Source of the DNA: Streptomyces fulvoviolaceus
Lineage (GTDB): Bacteria > Actinomycetota > Actinomycetes > Streptomycetales > Streptomycetaceae
DNA: 38,823 nucleotides
NCBI RefSeq assembly: GCF_000718165.1
Contig: NZ_JOEY01000079.1
Span: 1 to 38,823, forward strand
Direction: 5' to 3'
Shown here: positions 32,651-38,823 of the stretch, one piece after another
How positions within the stretch are numbered: the stretch's first letter is position 1
How the letters are laid out: every line of letters begins with the position of its first letter
Notes under the pieces: model-generated
What the model saw: only the letters and a program-made list of their open reading frames with translations
What the model was told of the DNA's origin: nothing
Database searches by the model: none
Translations under genes and position numbers: made by a program

Positions 32651-33080
32651 GTCGACATCCATTGAGTGGATTGAGTGGTTGGGGCGGAGAGCCGTGCGGG
32701 GAGTGGCCGCCCAGAGCGCCGGGGCACCGGTTCGCCGATCACCGGATCCCCGGATCGCCTCGGTGGCGGGGACGAGCAGGCCGGGTGTACGCAGGGGGCG
32801 GCCATGGCCCTGAAGATTCCCGAAAGCGTTCACGGTGCGGGGCGCGGTATCCGGATGCCGTACCGGTGACGGGGTCGTCACCGCACGTCCGAGCTTCGCT
32901 CCGTCTCCTCGTGAGAGGCGGTCCGCATCACTTGCGGAAATGGATTTGCGCAAGCGTATGAGCGGCCATGGGGTGATGTGTTTGTGGAGGTCGACAGCCT
33001 CGCCCTCGATGGCTGTACGACTGGCCAATGCGGCAGCGGGATCAGGTGGTGGGCGGCAGCCGGATCAAGTGGTGGGCGGG
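32651..33080. other. Intergenic region upstream of the permease
   Basis: About 430 bases with no supported gene. It holds the palindrome at 32931-32954 and, directly after the PucR stop, a set of direct repeats (33041-33104). Confidence 0.5.
32931..32954. promoter_or_regulatory. 24-bp imperfect palindrome upstream of the permease
   Basis: CTTGCGGAAAT-GG-ATTTGCGCAAG. The outer six bases on each side and the inner AAAT/ATTT are exact complements. The site is 280 bases upstream of the permease ATG. Its size and AT-centred form suit an IclR-, GntR- or PucR-type regulator. Which one binds is not known. Confidence 0.5.
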
Positions 33081-33104
33081 TCAGGTGGTGGGCGGCAGCC
33101 GCAG
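33041..33104. repeat. Direct repeats of a GTGGTGGGCGG unit
   Basis: Three copies of a (A)GGTGGTGGGCGG-type unit occur in tandem with variable spacers. The third copy runs into the last PucR codons. On the minus strand this gives a CCGCCCACCACC-rich 3' end. Role unknown; slippage is likely. Confidence 0.6.
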
Positions 33105-34730
33105 CTGGAGCATGGCCAGCAGACGCTGGTCGGGACGGCTCAGCTCGAGACCGGTCAGCTCCTCGGCCCGACGAAGGCGGTAGCGCAGCGTGTTGGGGTG
33201 CACATGCAGCTGGGCGGCGGCCGCCCGTACGTCACCGAAGGAATTCAGGTAGGCCAGAAGGGACTCGGCCAGGCCGCCCTGGTGCCGGCTGTCGTGCGAG
33301 ACGAGGGCGGTCAGCCGTGGATCCCGTATCTCGGGATGGCCGGACAGCAGTGTCAGCACTTCGCTGACCAGTACTTCCGCCTGGATGTCCGGCAGCGCGG
33401 CGACCGGGGTGGACAGGTCGGCCCCCACCAAGGCGTCGAGGATGCGGTCGGCCTCGCGGCGCGACTCGGGGACGTCCCCGAGCCCGGACACCACGCAACC
33501 GACCGAGCCACGCAGCGGCAGGCCCAGGTGGCGGCGTGCGGCGTCGGCGATCTCCTGGCCCCAGCCGCGCAGCGTGTCCACGTCGATGCTGCGGGGCAGC
33601 TGCGGCAGGAGCACGTAGATACGGGGATCGACCTGGGTGACCAGTGCGCTGCGGTACCGGGCGGCGATGTGCACGGAGACCAGGTTGGTGACCTCGGTGT
33701 GGGTCAGCTCCGGTGCGGCTACGGCCCCCGGGGCCTGGTGCGCCTCTGTGGTCCCGTACGAGAAACCCAGGACGGCGGCCGGCCGGGTCGCGTCGAACCC
33801 CAGGTGGGTGGCGAGCGGCTGTGGCCCGGTGCTGCCCTCCAGCAGTCCGGCCAGCAGGGTCCGGGTGAGCGTCAGGTCCTGCGAGAGCTCCCGGCGGCGG
33901 CGCACCAGGTGGAGCGCGGCGACCCGGGCGGCACCCAGCAGCGCCTGCTCCGAGCGTTCGGACAGCGGCGTCGAGCCCTCCTGCACCCAGATGGTGCCCA
34001 GTTGACGTTCCCCGGACCGGATGGCCACCGCGAGCCGGCGGCGGATCCCCAGCTCGGAGTGGCTGTCGACACTGATCACCTCGTCGCTGGAGTGCAGGTG
34101 CTGGAACACGCCCCACTCGCGCAGCTTCGCCAGATACGCCTCCGGTCCCTGCCAGCCGAGGATGGAGCGCCGCCGCAGGTCGTCGATCTCGTCGGAGTCG
34201 GTGGAACGGGAGTACGCCAGCATCCGGTTGGCGGCGTCCTCGATGCTGACGATGCCGCTGGTGAGGACGGCGGTGGTCTGGGCGAGCGAGAACAAGTCGC
34301 CCTCCTCGGCCCCTTCGCCGGGGTTGCCCGGCGGCGCGTCGTCGAGGGCGGCGCGGGCCAACGCGTTCACCTGTTCCCAGCGTGCTTCGCTGCGCAGCGA
34401 GAGCAGGGCGACCCCGGCCTCGGCGGCGGTCTCGCTGAGGGCCGCGGCCTGGCCGGGACCGTCCAGTTTGACCACGACGGCCGCGGCTCCGTCGCGCCCG
34501 GCGGCCCGCAGCGCGGGATGAGCGGCTCGGCCACGGGCACCGATGACGAGGACCAGCTCGCCCGGCTGGGCGGTCGGCGGGTCCTCGGGGTCGAGCAGGG
34601 CAACGCCGCGGATCTCGACGTCCAGTCCGGCGGGCGCGGACTGCACCTCCACCAGCGAATCCCCCAGGGCCATCAGCAACTGGCGCAGGCTGATGCCCGC
34701 TGTGGGCGGAGGTACCGCGGCCGGATCCAT
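33081..34730 (-). CDS. PucR/CdaR-type transcriptional regulator
   Basis: 549 residues from ATG 34730 (GAGG upstream). An N-terminal PucR ligand-type domain (about 15-140) begins ISLRQLLMALGDSLVEV and has GELVLVIGAR. A middle region resembles a GGDEF-like CdaR domain (ARYRSALVTQVDPRIYVLLP). The C-terminal helix-turn-helix is diagnostic: SLLAYLNSFGDVRAAAAQLHVHPNTLRYRLRRAEELTGLEL. PucR proteins commonly control purine, amino-acid or GABA use. The permease lies directly downstream on the same strand, so the permease is the likely target. Confidence 0.9.
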   Translation of the reverse strand: MDPAAVPPPTAGISLRQLLMALGDSLVEVQSAPAGLDVEIRGVALLDPEDPPTAQPGELVLVIGARGRAAHPALRAAGRDGAAAVVVKLDGPGQAAALSETAAEAGVALLSLRSEARWEQVNALARAALDDAPPGNPGEGAEEGDLFSLAQTTAVLTSGIVSIEDAANRMLAYSRSTDSDEIDDLRRRSILGWQGPEAYLAKLREWGVFQHLHSSDEVISVDSHSELGIRRRLAVAIRSGERQLGTIWVQEGSTPLSERSEQALLGAARVAALHLVRRRRELSQDLTLTRTLLAGLLEGSTGPQPLATHLGFDATRPAAVLGFSYGTTEAHQAPGAVAAPELTHTEVTNLVSVHIAARYRSALVTQVDPRIYVLLPQLPRSIDVDTLRGWGQEIADAARRHLGLPLRGSVGCVVSGLGDVPESRREADRILDALVGADLSTPVAALPDIQAEVLVSEVLTLLSGHPEIRDPRLTALVSHDSRHQGGLAESLLAYLNSFGDVRAAAAQLHVHPNTLRYRLRRAEELTGLELSRPDQRLLAMLQLRLPPTT

Positions 34731-34841
34731 GATCGTCGCCTCTGCTGAGAGCCACACCGGAGCCCTGGTGCTCCTTCGAGCTGGAGTACGGACACGAGAC
34801 TAGTAGGGCCTGGTCGGGCCGCTCACAAATCCGTCCGGCAC

Positions 34842-35445
34842 TCAGCACGCACCGTGCTCATGGACAGGGGCGCTACGGGGACACGGCCCACCTTGGCTGA
34901 GCACGCCCCGCCTGAGCAATGCGTGAGCGAACGGCCGAGCAGCAGCCGCCACGAGCCTGCTGGTGGCCAGGTAGGTGTTGACCTGGTGGTCCGCGCAAGC
35001 GTTGCCGTACTCGGCGTAGATGCCATGTTGGATGGCGTTCGGGAGGGTGATCAGGCGGGAGTCGGGCCACTGGTGGTGTATTCGTTGGGCTCCGGAGTAG
35101 AGGGTGCGGGGGTCGCGGAGAGGGCGACGGTGATGGTCCGCCCGCCCGGGTCGGTGTAGTCCAGCGGCACCGTGAGGTAGGCGCACCGGGCACCTGCCGC
35201 GTCGAGCTTCCGCCCCGCGGTGTCGTCAGGGCCGAGGGTGCAGTCGTGCCAGTCGATGTGCTGGGAGTGTGCTGGGAGTGGTACCGCCCGAGCGGCTCCT
35301 TCTCCGCAGCCGAAGCCGAAGCCAAAGCTGCAGTCGCAGTCGCAGTCGCAGTCGCAGTAGCTGTCGCAGCGGGTAATCCCACCGCTCCCAGTGCCAGCAC
35401 CGCAGCGCCGGCAACGGCCCTCCGTATCCGCATAGTTGTCCGCAT
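34842..35445 (-). pseudogene. Decayed secreted alpha/beta hydrolase (TAP-like)
   Basis: Read on the minus strand, a signal-peptide-like N-terminus (MRIRRAVAGAAVLALGAVGL) runs into a run of Ala-Thr codons made by CAGTCG repeats. The hydrolase opening then continues one frame over: HDCTLGPDDTAG, then CAYLTVPLDYTDPGGRTITVALSATPA. Near 35110 it jumps to the TAP-like C-terminal segment in the third frame: GAQRIHHQWPDSRLITL, NAIQHGIY, GNACADHQVNTYLAT. The whole catalytic middle (nucleophile Ser region) is missing, roughly 300 residues by comparison with usual family length. It is divergent from the prenyl-synthase-like gene. Confidence 0.8.
35331..35366. repeat. Hexanucleotide CAGTCG repeat
   Basis: Four perfect CAGTCG units followed by CAGTAG and CTGTCG, inside the hydrolase remnant. 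On the minus strand they encode alternating Ala-Thr. The frame break of the pseudogene lies close by, so replication slippage is a plausible cause. Confidence 0.9.
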
Positions 35446-35677
35446 TCACCGCACGCCAGGCCGGGAACGCCTCCCACCTCGCTGCGGATATCCGCCGAAT
35501 CTCCCCTGGGTCAGCCCTACCGGGGTGCCGTGCGGCCGCCGTTCGGATTCCGCCACATCGAGCGTCGCGGGTGTTGCCGTATTGGCTTCGAACCTTCTTG
35601 CGGCACCCCGCGGCCGCGATCATGCTCCTCCATATTGACTCGTGTCCATGAAGTGATGTGAGTGTGGAGACAGAGTG
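35446..35677. other. Intergenic region upstream of the prenyl-synthase-like gene
   Basis: About 230 bases. A TTGACT at 35635-35640 is a possible -35 element on the plus strand, but no good -10 hexamer was found at the usual spacing. No gene is supported. Confidence 0.35.
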
Positions 35678-36844
35678 GTGACCACGGTGGATGTGGCGGG
35701 TGTGGAGGCGGTGCTGCGGGGTGACGCGGCGCTGCTGGAGGACGATCTGGCCGCATTCCTCGACTCGTTGACCGGTGCGCCCACACAGGAGGGCGGGCCG
35801 GGGGCGGAGACGTCCGCGTACGACGCGGCCCTGCGGTGTTCCTTGTACGAACCGGTCGCCGACGCGGTCGGATCCAAGGTCGGGCAGGAAGCGTTGCCGC
35901 CCGCTGCCGGAGCGCCCGGCGGTCGCGGGGCGCCGCTACGGCCGTCGATGGTGTTCTGGGCCTACCGCAACTACCGGGGTTTCCCTGATGAGTCGGGGGA
36001 CGATGCGGACCTGGCGGTGGTGCGGCGTACCGCGGTGGCGGTCCGGATCCTGCTGAAGGCCGCGGTCGCGCTCGACGACGTCCAGGACGGCAGCGTCGTC
36101 CGTTACGGCGAGGCCGCGCTCCACGTCACCCATGGCGTACCGCTCGCCCTCAACACCGGGGCCTGGCTGATCACGGCCGCGCTGCGGCACGCGGCCGATC
36201 CCGCTGTCGTGGACAGCCTGGTGCGGTCGGTCGGCAACGGCTTCACCGGCCAGGCCGTCGACATGTCCACGCGCTCGGCGCGCACCCGGGCCGAACTGAT
36301 GGCCGCGCCCGGCGACGCGCGCGTGGACTTCTGGGAGTCGATGGCCGCACTCAAGACCGGAACGCTGTTCTGGATGCCGCTCGACGCGGCGGTGGCGGGC
36401 CTGCGCGTCGTCGACCACGAGCGGCGCACCCTCGACGACGCGATGCGCCGACTCGGGCTGGCGAGCCAGCTGTTCAACGACCTCACCGACTTCGTACCCG
36501 AACTCGGCGGTGCCAACGTCCACGAGGACTTCGACGGACTGAGCAACCGGGTCTTCCTCGAACTGCTCGATGGGTCCGATACGGAGATGTCCGGTACCGA
36601 GATGTCCGGTACGGAGATGTCCGGTACGGAGATGCAGTCCTTCGTCCTCGGCCACCCGAGACTTCAGGACACGCTCCTCACCCTCTCCGCGGAAGCGGTC
36701 GAACTCAAGCGCGCGGCCAAGAACGCCGTGCACGGCGTGTGCCGCTCCGAGCGCAGCGCGGCCTACTTCGACATGACGATCGAACGCAAGGGACACCTCA
36801 TCGACCGCCTCCACCGGACGGTCCGGCAGCGGAGCGGCGCGTGA
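35678..36844 (+). CDS. Isoprenyl diphosphate synthase-like protein with altered second metal motif
   Basis: 388 residues from GTG 35678, with GGAGA seven bases upstream. The fold signature is that of trans-prenyl synthases: the first Asp-rich motif DDVQD at 133-137 followed by GS and Arg, GVPLALNTGAW at 153-163, GQ at 191-192 and KTG at 226-228. The second motif, normally DDxxD, is NDLTD at 267-271, continuing to E275. That ordering (N, D, then E four residues after the second D) recalls the NSE/DTE motif of class I terpene synthases. An insert of TEMSG repeats (302-319) lies beyond it. The product could be a prenyl diphosphate or a cyclised terpene; sequence alone cannot tell. The stop overlaps the next gene's GTG. 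Confidence 0.8.
   Translation: MTTVDVAGVEAVLRGDAALLEDDLAAFLDSLTGAPTQEGGPGAETSAYDAALRCSLYEPVADAVGSKVGQEALPPAAGAPGGRGAPLRPSMVFWAYRNYRGFPDESGDDADLAVVRRTAVAVRILLKAAVALDDVQDGSVVRYGEAALHVTHGVPLALNTGAWLITAALRHAADPAVVDSLVRSVGNGFTGQAVDMSTRSARTRAELMAAPGDARVDFWESMAALKTGTLFWMPLDAAVAGLRVVDHERRTLDDAMRRLGLASQLFNDLTDFVPELGGANVHEDFDGLSNRVFLELLDGSDTEMSGTEMSGTEMSGTEMQSFVLGHPRLQDTLLTLSAEAVELKRAAKNAVHGVCRSERSAAYFDMTIERKGHLIDRLHRTVRQRSGA
36581..36634. repeat. 15-bp in-frame minisatellite encoding TEMSG
   Basis: Three full 15-bp units (36581-36595, 36596-36610, 36611-36625; the middle one differs by a base) and a partial fourth. They encode Thr-Glu-Met-Ser-Gly repeats in the prenyl-synthase-like protein. Whole-unit changes keep frame. 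Confidence 0.95.
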
Positions 36845-37497
36845 CGTCCCGGGCGGCCGCGCCGGCCACCGCCACCGAGCGCCTGCGCGCGGGCACCCGC
36901 GTATGGCACGACGCCCTGGAGGCCACCCCGTTCGCGAGCGCCATGGTCGGCGGGACGCTTCCGCTCGATCGGTACGTCGCCCAACTCGCCGCCTACCGCG
37001 TGGTCCTGGAGACGCTCGAAGGCGAACTGTCGCGCACCGTAAGCCCGTCCGTCGCCTCGGTCTGGTCGCCGGACCTGGCCAAACTCCCCCTCATCGAGAG
37101 CGACTTGCGGTACTTTGCCGCCTCCGGCACCGCCCCGAAGACCGGGGCGGCACAAGCGGCGGAAGCGGCGGAAGCGTTCTCGCGGGAGATCCGACGTACC
37201 GCGGCATCGGACCCCCAAACGCTGCTCGGATTCCTGTACGTCCTGGAAGGCTCCACGCTCGGCGGCCTGATACTGCGCCAGTACGTCACCAGGGCCTACG
37301 GACTGGGCGATGCGGACGGCGTGGCCTACTACGGCAGCGGCGACCGCGACCGCTGGGCGCGCTTCACCGCGCGCATGAACCGGGCAGTCACCGAACCCGA
37401 GGCACAGGACCGCGTCGTCGACGCCGCCGGGCGGGCGTACCACCACACCGCCACGATCGCCCAGGCTCTGTCGGTGGGGCTCACCGGGCGTGCGTGA
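36841..37497 (+). CDS. Biliverdin-type heme oxygenase-like protein
   Basis: 218 residues from GTG 36841, overlapping the upstream stop (GTGA). The heme-oxygenase fold is recognisable: RLRAGTRVWHDALEAT with the likely proximal heme ligand His23, and the distal glycine-rich helix GFLYVLEGSTLGGLILRQYV (130-149), which is closest to bacteriophytochrome-linked BphO enzymes. Heme oxygenases open heme to biliverdin, CO and iron using an electron donor. No phytochrome gene is present. Tight coupling to a prenyl-synthase-like gene is unusual. An alternative is an oxidase built on the same fold; the retained His argues for heme binding. Confidence 0.82.
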   Translation: MTSRAAAPATATERLRAGTRVWHDALEATPFASAMVGGTLPLDRYVAQLAAYRVVLETLEGELSRTVSPSVASVWSPDLAKLPLIESDLRYFAASGTAPKTGAAQAAEAAEAFSREIRRTAASDPQTLLGFLYVLEGSTLGGLILRQYVTRAYGLGDADGVAYYGSGDRDRWARFTARMNRAVTEPEAQDRVVDAAGRAYHHTATIAQALSVGLTGRA

Positions 37498-37503
37498 ACA
37501 AGT

Positions 37504-37525
37504 GCCCTGCGAAGACCGGCAGGGC
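37504..37525 (+). terminator. Hairpin just after the heme-oxygenase-like gene
   Basis: GCCCTGC (37504-37510) pairs exactly with GCAGGGC (37519-37525) around an 8-base loop, starting six bases after the stop codon. Possibly part of the terminator with the larger structure that follows. Confidence 0.6.
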
Positions 37526-37534
37526 GACGACCCG

Positions 37535-37613
37535 TTCCGGCCGCCCCCTGCGCACCTCGCCCCTGCGGTGCGCTGCCCACCCGGGCTGAAAGCCCGACAA
37601 GGGGCGGCCGGAA
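37535..37613. other. Predicted three-way-junction element (P1 with two internal hairpins)
   Basis: An outer stem pairs 37535-37547 with 37601-37613 over 13 perfect base pairs. Inside are two further perfect hairpins: GCGCACC/GGTGCGC (37550-37556 with 37567-37573) and CGGGCT-GAA-AGCCCG (37582-37596). Such nesting by chance is unlikely even in GC-rich DNA. It could be an elaborate terminator, a structured RNA, or a DNA cruciform or small mobile element. The family is not recognised. Confidence 0.6.
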
Positions 37614-37886
37614 CATCCGGAAAATCGCAATACGAATGCTTTCGGGCGGTGATCGGGGAGGGCCATGAGGGTCTACGAGGACTTGGGGCGCCTGATCCAC
37701 GCCGTTCGGCGAGCATCACTACGTGGTCTTCACCACCCGCTGATCCGGTCCCGGGCCGGACGGACTGTCAGGCGTCCTGTGGGTCGGTACGACGGAGCTG
37801 TGGGCGACCTGTGAGTCCGCTGATTCTCACTCGTCGCTCAGAACGCGCTCAGGGATCCCCCAGACGCGGCCCCGATCGTCACTGCC
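37614..37886. other. Intergenic stretch with a possible gene remnant
   Basis: A good ribosome binding site (GGGGAGGG) precedes ATG 37665, which opens MRVYEDLGRLI and then a low-quality frame of about 50 codons. In another frame, GEHHYVVFTTR ends at a TGA at 37741-37743 and looks like a protein C-terminus. Together they suggest a third-party gene reduced to its two ends. The family is not identified. Confidence 0.3.
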
Positions 37887-38744
37887 ATGAACGAAACGAA
37901 CGCGGGAGGCGTCCGGCGACGGACGGTCGAGGTCGTGGTGCCGGTCTACAACGAGGCGCACGTGCTCGCCGACAGCGTCGGCCGTCTCCACGCCTACCTC
38001 GAAGAGTCCTTCCCGTTCCCGTTCCGCATCACGATCGCGGACAACGCGAGCACCGACGGCACCTGGCAGGAGGCGACCGACCTGACCCTCCGCCTCCCCC
38101 ACGTGCACGCCGTGCACCTGGAGGCCAAGGGCCGAGGCCGCGCGCTGAAGCAGGTGTGGGCCGACTCGACCGCTGACGTCGTCGCCTACATGGACGTCGA
38201 CCTGTCCACCGGGCTCGAGAGCTTCCTGCCGCTGGTGGCACCCCTGCTCTCCGGCCACAGCGACCTCGCCGTCGGCAGCCGGCTGCACCGGCAGTCCGAC
38301 GTGGTGCGCGGCTCCAAGCGGGAGTTCATCTCCCGCTCCTACAACCTCCTCCTCAAGCTCGGTCTCGCCGCCCGCTTCTCGGACGCGCAGTGCGGCTTCA
38401 AGGCCGTACGCGCCGACGTGTTCCGCGCGCTCGCCCCGCACATCGAGGACACCGCCTGGTTCTTCGACACCGAGCTGCTGGTCCTGGCCCAGCGCAACAA
38501 GCTGCGCATCCACGAGGTCCCGGTCGACTGGGTCGACGACCCCGACAGCCGGGTCGACATCGTCCGCACCGCCCTCGACGACCTCAAGGGCATGCGCCGG
38601 ATGCTGCGTTCCACGCTCAGCGGCCGCGCCCGCATCGCCGCCGTACCGCGCCGGACCTCCGCCCCGCAGGTGCCGGCCGCCCGCACCACCACCCCTGCCG
38701 TCCTGCCCGCCGGGGCGAACAGCCACCTGGAGTACGTGTCATGA
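37887..38744 (+). CDS. Family 2 glycosyltransferase (dolichyl-phosphate/polyprenyl-phosphate sugar synthase-like)
   Basis: 285 residues from ATG 37887; no clear Shine-Dalgarno. A GT2 fold is evident: EVVVPVYNEAHVLADSV near 15-31, DNASTDGT near 52-59, the metal-binding MDVDLS with Asp103-x-Asp105, GSRL, the SRSYNLLLKL segment and QCGFKAVRAD, typical of DPM1-like enzymes. These transfer a sugar from a nucleotide sugar to polyprenyl phosphate at the membrane. The stop overlaps the next start by ATGA, so the next gene is coupled; in this family the neighbour is often an integral membrane glycosyltransferase using the lipid-linked sugar. Confidence 0.9.
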   Translation: MNETNAGGVRRRTVEVVVPVYNEAHVLADSVGRLHAYLEESFPFPFRITIADNASTDGTWQEATDLTLRLPHVHAVHLEAKGRGRALKQVWADSTADVVAYMDVDLSTGLESFLPLVAPLLSGHSDLAVGSRLHRQSDVVRGSKREFISRSYNLLLKLGLAARFSDAQCGFKAVRADVFRALAPHIEDTAWFFDTELLVLAQRNKLRIHEVPVDWVDDPDSRVDIVRTALDDLKGMRRMLRSTLSGRARIAAVPRRTSAPQVPAARTTTPAVLPAGANSHLEYVS

Positions 38745-38823
38745 CGACCCTCGCCCCGCCGCCCGCGGCGCCCGCCCAGGAACGCAGGCACCGGGCCGCG
38801 CCGCCCGCCCCGAGCAGCCGTGT
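38741..38823 (+). CDS. Start of a downstream gene (partial, 3' end outside window)
   Basis: ATG 38741 overlaps the glycosyltransferase stop. Only 27 residues are present, rich in Pro, Ala and Arg (MTTLAPPPAAPAQERRHR), like a disordered cytoplasmic N-terminus. By context it may be an ArnT-type membrane glycosyltransferase, but the visible part does not show this. Confidence 0.6.
   Translation, partial: MTTLAPPPAAPAQERRHRAAPPAPSSR

Overview
The window is high-GC actinomycete chromosome, almost certainly Streptomyces. Codon third positions are strongly G/C, several starts are GTG, and the families present are typical of Streptomyces: a CYP105-like P450, a LAL-type LuxR regulator, a PucR regulator, a SpoIIE-type phosphatase, and DUF2252, DUF7144 and amphi-Trp proteins. 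Many gene remnants lie between intact genes, as is common in accessory regions. No phage, CRISPR array or complete insertion sequence was seen.

Layout. 1-0.8 kb: the tail of a membrane-anchored protein and a chimeric pseudogene (CocE hydrolase N-terminus joined to a DyP peroxidase C-terminus). 0.8-4.3 kb: an epoxide hydrolase and a DHA2-type MFS exporter, divergent from a TetR repressor across two operator-like palindromes. 4.4-9.7 kb: a minus-strand cassette transcribed as P450, small ferredoxin, ferredoxin reductase, aldehyde dehydrogenase, SDR. This fits hydroxylation of a hydrophobic substrate followed by alcohol-to-aldehyde-to-acid oxidation. 9.7-11.5 kb: mostly non-coding, with a possible transposase tail, a 9-bp minisatellite and tRNA-Arg(CCT). 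11.5-17.8 kb: a membrane protein, a class II glutamine amidotransferase, an amphi-Trp protein behind a broken DUF7144 gene, a CMD-family protein and a DUF2252 protein. 18.0-26.2 kb: a large LuxR regulator followed by small membrane or hypothetical proteins, a BrkB/YihY protein, a SHOCT protein, a DUF7144 protein and a diacylglycerol-kinase-like protein. Three exact copies and one near copy of TCACC-N7-GGTGA lie upstream of genes here. 26.6-34.7 kb, minus strand: an orphan ChvE-like sugar-binding lipoprotein, a SpoIIE phosphatase, an IclR regulator, an amino-acid permease and a PucR regulator. 34.8-35.4 kb: a decayed secreted alpha/beta hydrolase. 35.7-37.5 kb: a coupled pair encoding an isoprenyl-diphosphate-synthase-like protein with an altered second metal motif and a heme-oxygenase-like protein, followed by DNA that can fold into a three-way junction. 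37.9 kb to the end: a family 2 glycosyltransferase overlapping the start of a further gene.

The points most worth follow-up are the shared palindrome near the LuxR gene, the prenyl-synthase-like/heme-oxygenase pair, the three-way-junction element, the ferredoxin lacking the usual cluster cysteines, and the repeated deletion-fusion scars. All functional calls rest on reading motifs by eye; no database search was run.
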